A stretch of 64,000 nt of DNA from Platycnemis pennipes (lineage: Eukaryota; Arthropoda; Insecta; Odonata; Platycnemididae). Below are positions 44,775 through 55,270 of this stretch, one piece after another. Under the pieces are notes generated by a model. The model was not told the DNA's origin. It saw only the letters and a program-made list of their open reading frames with translations, and did not search any database. The stretch covers positions 35,496,354 through 35,560,353 of the forward strand of contig OW121849.1 in NCBI GenBank assembly GCA_933228895.1, written 5' to 3'. Numbering within the stretch: position 1 is the stretch's first letter; each line of letters begins with the position of its first letter. The translations under genes and the position numbers were made by a program.

Positions 44775-47700
44775 ATTGAATTTGCATATACAGTTATCTT
44801 TATCGTTAAATTAGCTCTTCGTGTATCGTTGATGCGTATTTGTACGGAAACATTCATCCAGTGATATTTACGATTCCCTGCGATGTTACACTAATGGCAA
44901 GCCAAAAATAACCCCTGAAGGGGAAGTCCAAAGAGTTGCGTTTGAGGTCACTACTGGGTCACATATTTGATTCAGTTCAGTAAAGAAGTCGGCAGACATG
45001 AATGAAGGAGTACATTACAAATATTGCGGAGCAGTAAGTGGTGTATTTTTTGCTGTATGGCTGTGACATATCTTGAGATAGTTGATCATTTTTAGGGCCT
45101 GTTATAAAACTAGGCATCGATCACCATCACTGTCACTTCTATCATATGAAAGAAATAATTTCATTTTACGCTGCGATTGGATTCCCTTAATGAGAGTGAG
45201 AGCTCATTACTTATCTTGTCGTTGTCATAATATGCTGCCTATTCATAATGTAGTTAGTGTCAGTCTAATGGACCGCTATATCTTTTTAATTTATAGTTTA
45301 CTTAGTTTGAAAACGGAATCTGGCAATTCAACGGAATCATGAGTAAAGCTCGCTATTTTGCTAATGTTGCCCAATTTTGAAATTCTAAATGCATTGCTCT
45401 TTCTTAAGTGTGCCGAGAACTAGTCGTTGGGGCGTTTTGATTGACCCATCTTATTGGCGCGGTTGATTGTGACGATTGTGACTTATTCCTGACTCCCTAG
45501 TATTGACCTAAATTCCCTTTGCTGGCCAACTTTTTATTTTCATCCTGATAGCACCAACTCACCATGTCGTAATGCCAACTGTTTATCTTGTTGTGGTCTA
45601 TTTCGTGGTATCACTGTGCAATAAAAATGTTTTTGAGCTCCTAATGGGGGTTCAGCAGACCCCGTCAATACCGCTACCTACTGCCAATGAAACCCCTTGT
45701 CCTTAGGACAAGGATCAGGGTTATGTAGTAGTGCTATTGATACATTATTCGAGTAGAGTTATTGGGTAATTCTATATGATTTTCAGTTGGCTATTTTGGT
45801 TAGAAAGCCGATGTTGATAGTTTTCATCAATTCAGCGCGTTGTCTGAGACGCTTATGATTTATTTAGGAAACCATGGTGGGTGAGAATTCTGAAATGCTC
45901 GATTTAGTTTATCGCTTTATGGGGAGAATACCCAATTGATTTTTTTTAAAGCTTACTTAATGGCAAAAGATGAAATAAATGTTCGAGGCAGCAATTGCAA
46001 CGTTGTAACAATTGCCTATGGATATCTTCGAGTGTATTGGTAAATCTTGTTTTAAGCATTCTTCTTCTCTACTGTAGGTTACCTAATCTTATATTAAAAT
46101 TTTTTTCAGCCCTTTTCACTTTCGTGACTGGTAATTTATGTAACGTGCAAACAAGTTGCACAGTGCCTTACTAGAAGTGACATTCTATGTTTAGGAGAAC
46201 TATTTATGTGGCCGCAGTATACGCTCTGATTTCCACTAGTGGGTATTTTATTTGTTCAAATGAGCAAGTCTTCTGTGTAATTAATTTTTTTGTAAAAATT
46301 CATGTTACAGAGTGATAGTTATCAGTGATGAAAAATTCCGCAGCTAACAGTTGTAACATAACATAGAATGAAAAATTATCAGTTACTTTTATGTGGATGA
46401 GCTGCTTATATCGCGTTTATGTGTAAAGTAGGAACCTACGCTATTGGCATTTCGAATGCCTGATTATTACTTATTTTGGCGTTGACGTATTGTATGAATA
46501 TCGAGGGTAACATCTCCTGCATTTGCAAAATACCTAGCTATTACAAGTCATTTTTCATGGGGAAGGAAATTTCTCTTGCACATAGACACCTTTTTAGTTA
46601 ATAAAATTAATTATTTCGTTATTCCTTTTACACTGAAGAGAAGCGAAAGATGCTTTCGGTGAAGTGGCCGCCAGTTGTCAAATGATCCCTCTCTCTAAAT
46701 TTTTTATCATTTGACTACAACTCACGGTCATTCAGATACGTTACAGACGAATGAAAGCGTCTGACAGTTTTTTATTGGATTTTCGTAACTTCCTCAGCCA
46801 GTTTCCATGAAAAAGTCTTATGTTTTTCTTCCTTGCAATCTCATTATTGGTATATTATGTGATAACCACTAGTGAATTAAACTGCAAAATATCCCATTTA
46901 TTCGCTGTAAAGACTTGAAGAGGCACGGCCGGTATAAGTATCTATTTAATGTCCGCGTCGTGGGGTATTTAGCGGAGTATTACTAGTAATTGAGTGTTAC
47001 AACAACTCATTGAAAGTGTTCATACCCGTGTGAACCTTCTCACACTTCCTTGCATTTTTTATTTTGCCTCTCACACCGAGAAAAGTTATCGATAAACCAT
47101 TTAAAATACACCCCGCCCCATTTCTGTCAATTGTCTTCATCATCCTTTGCAAATGTTTCGCTCGATACCGAACCGAGATCAAGAATGGAAAACTAAAAGC
47201 CAATATGTAAGGGGGAGTGGTAGCTATGCTTGAGTTCAATGAATCGCCTTGAAATTTAAACCCATATTACTACGAGTTTCTTCGCGTTGATTAGTGCATT
47301 TGTTTAAAATCCTCTTTTTGTGACTGAAGGGGTCAAGTGTCGGCACAGCTATGTGACTGGACGTTCAATGAACCGAAATTCGGTTCCTCCTGCGATGGCC
47401 ACTCTTATCCATCGGGCCAACGCTGCGATGTTTTTTTTCTGCAAGACGTACAATGGAAATGAGGTCAAATTTTCAAAAGCGATCAACGAAGGATCGATTT
47501 TTTTACCAAATCTGAAATAAGTATAGTAGTAGAAGTTAGTCGTTGTATGACTATGGGATTATCATGTTTGAGGGATGATTTTTGGGCTTCCCGTACTTTA
47601 CTCGGGAAATATTCCTCGTACAGTTGTCAGCCTGTTGCTTCCAAAAGTTTTAGAATTATTTGTGGCTCTTTCCCAATGTATTGCCTCGTGCAGTTATCTT

Positions 47701-48187
47701 TGTATAAGAATCATTGCGTTCGATTAATTTGATGATTATTTTAGGAAAGTACCTATAGTATTTATTTTTTTCGGCGGTATCTACTTGTTAGCAAAATGTT
47801 TAGCATGTAGGAATATCTTTGTGCCAATGACTGTATTTTTGCTCTGTGACTGTATATTTATGGAAGATGTCTATTTCCTAAGAAGAGTGAGCGATTGTGC
47901 TGAATAAATTTCGTTCGTTTCTCTTGAGTCATTGATATCTTCCTTCTCCAAATGTTTTTGCTCTCAATGTTGCACATGCGGTACCCAGATATATTGTGAA
48001 AAGAAATGAAATAGAGACACATTTACTTACACGTCGTTATGGAATGAACGATCACGATGGGAAAACATTTCTCAGCGAGTGAGTGATTGATCCTTTGTAA
48101 ACCGGAAATATTCTGTCAACAGCTCTTATGTTTCCAGAAATAAGGGTGTAAGAACAAGAGTCGTCTGAGATCGGCTGAATGCCATTT
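44775..48187. other. Non-coding interval
   Basis: No gene or named repeat is seen. A short palindrome CCTTGTCCTTAGGACAAGG lies at about 45695. The open frames at 45082-45342, 46997-47239 and 47320-47732 show no family pattern. Confidence 0.4.
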
Positions 48188-48360
48188 CATCATCATCATC
48201 GGTCAACAATCCTAGGATTGGTTTTGACGCAGCCCTCCACTCGATTCTTCTATCGGCCAACCTCTTCATATTGACGTAGCTCCTCTCTTTTACATCCTTC
48301 ACAGGCCTGCCATTTCCATTCTTCCCGTTCACTTTTTCCTCGACGATTGTCTTTCATCAT
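48188..48360 (-). mobile_element. LINE 3' tail, 5'-truncated
   Basis: The plus strand reads (CAT)n, GGTCAACAATCCTAGGATTG, CGCAGCCCTCCACTCGATTC and so on. The minus strand therefore encodes NGKNGNGRP, VKDVKERSYVNMKRL and RRIEWRAAS, the C-terminus of the LINE ORF2 also seen at 6300-6440. The piece upstream of NGK is missing, as expected for a 5'-truncated copy. Confidence 0.8.
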
Positions 48361-48825
48361 ACAAATGCAGAAAAAATTAAGTAATATTTGAGGAAAGAGT
48401 CTTGGGCTCTCGTTATTTATAATAAAATTTTTAATGGGCCATTATGAATGTAAAAAGTGTTGTTGGTGAAAAAGTGATGGAAATCGGTAGCATCATTAAA
48501 TATGCGGTGGCACTCATGAATTTTTTCATAAAAGTTTTCCTTATCTCGGAGTGAACATGCATACATTCCACATTTGGTATTTCTTACGATTAAAATTGTT
48601 GCGTTCCTATATTTTGTTGGAGTTCTATGCTTCTTTCTTGAATCCACACATACACGCACACCTTCAAGTATTCTTTTTCAGCTTCTTTTTTAGGAATACT
48701 TCCGTTGTGCTTGAAAAGAAATATTTTCTTGTCAGGTTATAATATTGATACATACCTGTTTTTTAAAAATAGTTTGTTGGAAGTGTTAAAGAAAATACTA
48801 TATATATATTATAGTATAAAGGCCC

Positions 48826-48864
48826 CAAAGGCCTAAAATAATATGATATTATTTTAGGCCTTTG
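48826..48864. other. 39-nt near-perfect palindrome
   Basis: CAAAGGCCTAAAATAATAT is followed by one central base and then its exact reverse complement. It lies next to a degraded Tigger copy and could be a leftover of a foldback tip. It cruciforms readily on paper and may cause assembly trouble. Confidence 0.75.
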
Positions 48865-48884
48865 CTTAGTTATAATACTTACTC

Positions 48885-49345
48885 CTTTTGACACATTAGC
48901 TTCTTCAAGCTGCGCTTTTTTCTTTAAAATCGTCGAGATTGTCGACTTTGACATGCCGTATTCTCTTGCGATATCCGATACACGCATGCCTCGTTTATAC
49001 TTGGCAATCATTTCCTTCTTCCTTCCTTCTTCATTTCAATTGTTGGCCGCTGCCTTCTCACTGAACTGCTACCATCTCTCTTAAACTTCTTTGGTGCCAT
49101 GATTGAAGGCTTGATGATTATTAAAATAAAGTAAAAAAATCACTAAAGAGGAAGGATGCACGATCGTACAGCTTACTTTGTATCCATTTGGGATCGCACA
49201 GCACCGAACACAAACATGGCCGCTACACATCTGTTCGCTAATCGAAATTTTGTTCGCTATCCGAGGCAAATTTTTAGCGAAATTTTTGGTCATTATCCGA
49301 ATTGTTCGTTATCAGAGGCGTTCGCTAACCGAGGTTTCACTGTAT
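48885..49345 (-). pseudogene. Partial Tigger element (5' end and N-terminal HTH)
   Basis: The right edge is ACCGAGGTTTCACTGTA, so on the minus strand the element starts CAGTGAAACCTCGGTTAGCG, the standard Tigger 5' end preceded by TA. The minus-strand frame then gives MIAKYKRGMRVSDIAREYGM and SKSTISTILKKKAQLEE, the HTH_psq/CENP-B-type DNA-binding domain. The rest, including the DDE domain, is lost near 48885. An out-of-frame start region (RRQRPTIEMKK) lies just upstream. Confidence 0.8.
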
Positions 49346-50084
49346 AGCTTTGGTAAAATTAGTTATTGCATCATTCTAAATTAGTCTTACGAACGAATAC
49401 ATGTCAACTTAAATATATTACTTTGCCGCAATAAGCTAATGTCGAGAACGGAAGCCGTAGTAGGTTTATCCAGGGACCATAGACTCCCAAAAAGCAGTCG
49501 CCTTTCTAATTTGTCCCTAATTGTATTATTTCCGTAGTATGTAGACCAGGGGCGGATCCACCAGGAAGTGGGGGCGGTCCCCACCAAAGCCTTGGAGAAC
49601 TAGATAGACTGTCTTTAGATTGGAGGGGTAGGAGCAAAGACGAGGACAACACTGGTGACCGCCCCCCAAATATGACGTCTGGGTGCAGTGGCGGATCTAT
49701 GGGGGGGGCTAAGGGGGCTATAGCCCCCCCCATTGGGTGGAAACATACACTAGATAAAATCGAAATTTTTGTAGGTTACCACTTTGTAAAAAGTATTTAG
49801 TTATATTTTATAAGTATTAAGTTATATTAGTTATATTTAGTTACAATGGAGAGAGCTCTACATTTCAAAAATCTATGTAATCTGCTCCTGGAATTTCAAC
49901 CAAACATGTTGGTCTAATAATCGATAGAAAAAAAGCAAACATAGTTGAGCAAAATGGAAAACGATTGAAACCCATAATAAAAAGAATACTATTTTGTGCC
50001 CAGAACAACCTCCCCATGAGGAGCCATCAAGATGATGGCAATTTGAGCAGTGAAGAAGAGCAAGAAATGGCTCTTCAAGGGAAA

Positions 50085-50955
50085 CAGGGGGTTTTCAAAG
50101 TCTCTTGTCATTTAGAATAGATGCAGGCGACGAAGACTTAAAATGGCATCTTTCGACATGCAAACGCAACAACACACTTATTAGCAAAACCATCCAAAAT
50201 GATGTGATAGAATGCATTGGTGATTTTTTACGTTAGAAAATTGTCGAAGATATAAAAAAAGCCAAATATTTCTTCATGATATGTGACGAGACTACCGATG
50301 TTATTAGGAAGGAGCAACTTACATTCTGTGTACGATACATTGATATGAACAAATCCATAGTAAAGGAGGAATTTATTGGCTTCATTAAGCTCAAATCAAC
50401 AACGAGCTTGGCTATTAAATCAACGATAGACGAAGAGATGTCAAAACTTGGCTTGTCATATGATTACCTATGTGGTCAAGGGTACGACGGAGGATCAAAT
50501 ATGGCGGGACAATTACACGGTGTGCAAGCCCGAATATCGCAACAACAGCCACTCGCAATTTACATTCATTGCTTCAGTCACTCCTTGAACTTGTGCATCA
50601 CAAAATGTTGCGAAATCCCAGCAATAAGAAATGTTATGGGAACGGTTTCTGTCTCCCTATCGGCCTCCACTCATCGAGTAAATGCTCTTATCGATGTTCT
50701 CGAAAAGATGAATTTCTCCGAATCAAAGAAACAGAGACTGAGGGCACTTTACACGATGGGTCAAGAGACATGATAGCGTCATCGTATTTAAAGAGTTAAT
50801 TGTACCTGTTGTCACAGTACTGGCAAATTTGATTGACAACAAAACGCCATAAGTGTCGTCTGAAGCGTACATGTTATCCTGCGCCATCAAAAAAAGCGAA
50901 TTTGTAGTTGGCCTTGAAGTTGCAGCCTACTGCCTTGGTTTAACTTTAAGACTAT
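50085..50955 (+). pseudogene. hAT transposase (ZMYM1/DUF4371 type), N-terminal part
   Basis: The frame shows [15 protein letters not shown], then [15 protein letters not shown], a stop, KIVEDIKKAKYFFMICDETT and DVIRKEQLTFCVRY. After that come GQGYDGGSNMAGQLHGVQAR and AIYIHCFSHSLNLCI. DETTD and GQGYDGA-NM are the standard motifs of hAT transposases related to ZMYM1 and TTF-type proteins. From about 50770 the frame shifts; HDSVIVFKELIVP and ECIMLSC.IKKSEFVVGLEV-like stretches continue to LTL at the insertion site. At least one stop and one frameshift are present. Confidence 0.85.
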
Positions 50956-53236
50956 GGCCCGTATCGTAAAAGTCCCCTCTACGTAGAGCCACAGGCTGGC
51001 CTACTGTGAGGCTGACCTTACTTGCGAAGGAGGTCCCTCTATCTATTCGTATGTTAAAAGTCTCCTCCCTCTCGGCTTCTAGGAGGAGAGGTTAGAGCCG
51101 GCGGAAGTGACGCATTTATCAAGAGAAAGTTTCTGCTTGCGTAGTTGACAGTCTTCTAGTAGTATTCTATGGTGATTTTTTCGAAGCGTATTCTGTAAAG
51201 CAATGCGCAGTGGAGATAGACGCCGAAGTCACGCAAAATGTCTCGCTGTCTGTGGGATCCTCACAATTTCTGGCAGTTGCCTGGCTAGTTGTGTGCTAAT
51301 AACCTGAAGAGCATATGTCCCAAATTGTCAGTACCATCGTGTATGACTTACATTGACAGTAAATTGTGTGTATGTTGCCTGTTTGTGCAGAAGTACTGTG
51401 CCTTGTACTGTTGTAGTATATTACACATAATTATTCATTAAATCACCTGTGCACCTTCAAAAGTCAACTAATTTTGTCTCTCTGACGAGGACTTTATCTG
51501 TATGTGTGTTAAATACTCTGAAAGGTAAATAAATTACAAAGCTTGCCGGATACTGCGTTCCAAATTAGTGGTAAATGTAAAAACGCGACGGATCAATTTT
51601 TTCACTTATGTGAATAACAATACAATCGCATACCTTTATCAATCTGGACATTGCAGATTGCGCCAATCCATGAAAATCGCCGGAGACAATCTAAAGCAAG
51701 AGGCGAAGGTATAGGAGTACTTGTGAATGCATTTCAAATCTATGAACCAGACGTAACTTTTCCTTTCAATCGCTATAGTGTTGTTATCTTTACAATGTGG
51801 TATTTATTTAACAAGGGGAGTGTCCGAGTTTCGGGTCTAGGATTTTGACGAAATTTGCCAGGCAGGTAGTGCTTGATTAGTTATTTACGAATCACCCCAC
51901 ATATAGGGTTATATATCCATGAGTAACTTCGACAAAAAACGAGTTTGAAATATTTTATTGCCAATGTAAAGCTAATAATTAGCAATGTTTAAACAGTGCA
52001 GTTTGGGTTAGGGGTAAAGTACTCGCATCACAATGTCAACGTCTCTTTTTTCTTTTTTCTCAAAGTTCTTTTTTCTCAAAGTTCTTTTTTCTCTTGCGAT
52101 TAGTTTTTCCAAAAAAGCACAGCGCTGGAAAATCACGGCACCAGACAAATTAGAACAAATGTTGTACGTACGTCGGGACTGCGTTGCCAAAGATACGGAA
52201 ATTAAAAATCACGATCACACTTCATGCTCTTCCGTTCATTATGTACACAAAAAACGACTCGGCGTGCGGACGTATTTCCGCCACGTACTAATTACGTGAT
52301 TTAGGTAAATAACGTAAATGACTATTTTACGTACTAATTACGTAATTTTAGCAAATTACGTAAGAAGTACGTAAAATAGTTAAAATGCATCCCGGGTAAA
52401 CACATGAAAAATATGTAAAACCAGGGATAGTCGTACAACGAAACTGCGATGAAAAAAAAACGAATGCCGCAGAGTCTCGAACCAGAGACGTTCTCATTGT
52501 GGTGCGAGTACTTTACCCCTATCCCAAACTGCACTGTTGAAACGTTGCTAATTATTAGCTTTATATTGGCAATAAAATATTTCAAACTTTTTATGTCGAA
52601 GTTACTGGATATATAACTATGTATGATTAAAATTTACGTGCAAACGTTAATTGCACGTTAACTATAACCATGCAATGTATTCACTAGCATTGAGCTCTAC
52701 ATAACCGCTGCATAAGTCGTTTTCAATAAAATCCCACTTACTTGAAAACTTCCAGTGGCGTAAAACCTTAATACAGCCAATAACTTTATTATTCTCGGGA
52801 CAGGAAGGCCTCGCATATCCACGTTTTCTGGCCGTAGCATAAGCAATAATACGTCTGTTATTATCGCTTTATGGAACCTATACCTAGCGAAAACTTCATC
52901 GTCCGCATAAAATTCTAGAGGGTTATCCCTGTCGTGAAGTCTTATGCGTGGTACATTTAAAAGACCTCATTATCCTCAAAGTGATGAAGAAACTCATCCA
53001 AGTCGTTCATTTCATAAAAATTCATCAATTCAGCCATCATTTCACGCTCGCACTGTCACCTTTACCCAGTCCTCTACGCTTTGAGGTAACTACAAACCAA
53101 CCTCTAAGTATAAGGTCGGATTTAGAGGTAGAGGTGACGATTTTGAGGTAGAGGTCGGATTTAGGATACCAATTCGCCCGCTCCTGACGTCATAGAGGTA
53201 GAGGTCAGCCTAGAGGAAGCTTTTACGATACGGGCC
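50956..53236. mobile_element. TIR element inserted in the hAT transposase
   Basis: The ends are GGCCCGTATCGTAAAAG and its reverse complement CTTTTACGATACGGGCC. It interrupts the hAT transposase exactly between LTL and the following SQRL codons, and removing it restores the order of the protein. TAAG lies on both sides (50947-50950 and 53237-53240), but five extra bases (ACTAT) stand before the left end. The target duplication may be 3-4 bp (PIF/Harbinger style). Inside are 'AGAGGTAGAGGTCGGATTT' direct repeats near the right end and a foldback at 51905-52615. No transposase is seen. Confidence 0.7.
51905..52615. mobile_element. Foldback element with tRNA-like modules in both arms
   Basis: The left arm (about 51915-52046) contains TTGAAATATTTTATTGCCAA, GCTAATAATTAGCAATGTTT and GGGTTAGGGGTAAAGTACTC. 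The right arm (about 52487-52613) is its reverse complement with few changes. In each arm GGGGTAAAGTACTCGC is a pol III A-box-like sequence, and in the right arm GTCTCTGGTTCGAGACTC gives a B box. The centre has a second small palindromic set of TTACGTACTAATTACGTAAT motifs. It is the innermost of the nested insertions here. Confidence 0.72.
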
Positions 53237-53700
53237 TAAGTCAACGGTTGTAAAGCCCCAAGCAGGATATCTCGTCTGCTTTAGTTAACGTAACTGACAG
53301 TTTGGAGAACTTAAAAAATATTCGGCGCGAAGCCGAACTTGAGTTCAAAAGTCTGTACGAAAACTCCCTTCAAGTTGCAGATGAGCTGGGGTTTGAAATA
53401 TCAACACCGAGAACATGCATACGTCAAAGAAACAGAATCAACGCGCCCGCAGAAAATCCTGAAGAATATTTCAGGAGATCAGTCTTCCTGCCCCTTTTGG
53501 ATCATTTTATTTCAGAGATAGATGCAAGATTCAGCAGAGGTTTCTGTGGAGTCCTTCCTCCTGAAGGCCTCATTCCCTCCAACCTATCAAGAAAGGGAGA
53601 TACCAGTAGACGAAATAATCAGTATATTTAGCAAGGCTAAGAATAGACGGATGAGTGTAGAGAACTGGGAAAATGATTCATTACGCAGCTTCCACAACTA
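53237..53700 (+). pseudogene. hAT transposase, C-terminal part
   Basis: After the insertion, the frame gives ENLKNIRREAELEFKSLYEN, ADELGFEISTPRTCIRQ, RNRINAPAENPEEYFRRSVF and PLLDHFISEIDARFS. 'PR-C-RQ-HR-N-PA--PEEYYRRSIFIP-LD--I-E---RF' is the conserved stretch before the dimerisation domain in ZMYM1-like hAT transposases. The C-terminal hATC domain is incomplete beyond 53640. Confidence 0.85.
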
Positions 53701-54275
53701 GGTGAAGAATGTCAGTATTGCTTTTTAAATTAAACCGCTGTATTCAATCGGAAGTAATTTTTTAAAACTATTTTATAGCACCCAATATAAATTCCCCCTT
53801 TATTTGTTAATTATCTCTAGTTCAAAATTCAACAAGCAGTCAAATTTAAATTAATTATAATTACATTTTGAATGTTTTTTCCTATTTTAACTTCCTGACT
53901 GTTGTTTAACGTAAAAATTTAGTAATAAAAACAAATGAACTTATCTAATCATAAAATTGATGTGTCTATATTTGTGTTCCCTATCATAAAGCCAAACTTT
54001 AAAAAATAGATAAAGCATCATCATAAGTTTTTATTATTAATATTGCCGGTATTTCAATCTAGGCCCATAATGACCACCATAAACCTTTTACTAATAAAAC
54101 GACCTACTACATGTGCATAGTAGTGTCTTTTTTATCTAAGCATTAGCCGAAAACCGCCGTTTTTGAATCTTGAAAATCCCAAATTTCCAAAATCCGCGAA
54201 CCCCCCTTCGGCTGAGGGGAGTTACCCAGACCCACGGTTAGCCCCCCCCTTGGTCAAAACCTAGATCCGCCACTG

Positions 54276-54944
54276 TCTGGGTGTAGACTGATGTAGACCG
54301 GGGTTTGAAACCATTTTCGGCAGGTCTCTGGTAGGTATGTAATCGTTACAGTTAGGCCGAACACTATGCTACAATTAAATGTCATGAAACCGTTTATATT
54401 TCATGAGAGCGCAACTATACGTTCCACGTAAATATTATTAGTGATGATTAGTTTTTAATCTAGTAGCGATCAGTATTTCATCTTTTTTTTAAATAATAGT
54501 TTCCAATGTCCCTAGCACTACCTTAATAAAAAAATCAAATCATTCCAGGAAAATGAATATAAAACCTATGTATCGTCATTTCTCTTGTAGTATGTTTCAC
54601 CGCTTTACTTCAGAAACAACCTCCTGCTTTTCCTTCTTCTACTTCATTTGACTCTTATTTCCATTTTACCCTCTCAATTTTTGTCCATGCAGACATCTCA
54701 AAATATCCCAATCTCTTTATCTTCATCCTCTTTCCTCCAGTTCCATGTTTCGGAACTATAATTCGTGACACTTACTGGCTATTGTGATTCATTTTTTTTT
54801 AATAATCGGAAAAACATCGTAATATATTGTTGAACATGAGCATTTCCCAATGGGCAACTCTACTTTGCCGCGGCCATTGAGAGTATTATTTACCTCATTT
54901 TCGGACGACCGAGTCTTGAAAATTGTTGTTGCTTTTTGTGCTAA
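54276..54944. other. Non-coding interval
   Basis: This is right flank of the hAT nest. It is AT-rich, with no gene or further repeat that I recognise. Confidence 0.4.
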
Positions 54945-55270
54945 TGAACTGCACGTGCAGGAAACTAACCGCTCATCCGTTGCGGATGCTGGATGGAGCG
55001 ATTGGCTCGGAAGGTGTACTTTGTTGGCTGGTGAAGTGGTTTGAGTGCGGTACTCCAGTCGCGTATCCGCAAGGGTCTGAGAAGGAAAAGGCGTCGCGTG
55101 CATCTAGGGCGTGAGTGATATCCGTCGCGTCGCACGGCGGCACGCAGCACGGCCTGTCTCACATGGCGCTGCACCAAGGCTGGAAACTGGTACACGTTCG
55201 TAAGGCGAGACTCCTATTGTCCTTGCTCATACGTAGCGTGGGCGTATTTCTCATCGCTGGCGGCCAATGT
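54945..55270. promoter_or_regulatory. CpG-rich patch with palindromic E-box
   Basis: GC and CpG density rise sharply compared with the flanks. CTGCACGTGCAG (54949-54960) is a palindrome around a CACGTG E-box, and the stretch at about 55117-55150 is dense in CGTCGC/GCACGGCGG. It looks like a promoter or first-exon region. GGGC|GTGAGT at 55109 is a possible donor. No open frame on either strand has a recognisable start, so the assignment rests on composition. Confidence 0.3.

Larger units (their letters stand above)
49686..54275 (+). mobile_element. ZMYM1-like hAT element with perfect 8-bp TSD
   Basis: The ends are CAGTGGCGGATCTATGGGGG and CCTAGATCCGCCACTG. The 8-bp sequence TCTGGGTG lies directly outside both (49678-49685 and 54276-54283). 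That is exactly the hAT pattern. It carries two parts of a hAT transposase in the plus strand (50085-50955 and 53237-53700), separated by a second transposon (50956-53236). A perfect copy of ATGTAGAC further out (49539-49546 and 54291-54298) suggests it landed in an older small element that starts CAGGGGCGGATCC. Confidence 0.9.

Noticed and set aside
45082..45342. An 86-residue coding frame
   Set aside because: The composition is like the non-coding surroundings and there is no motif or splice signal.
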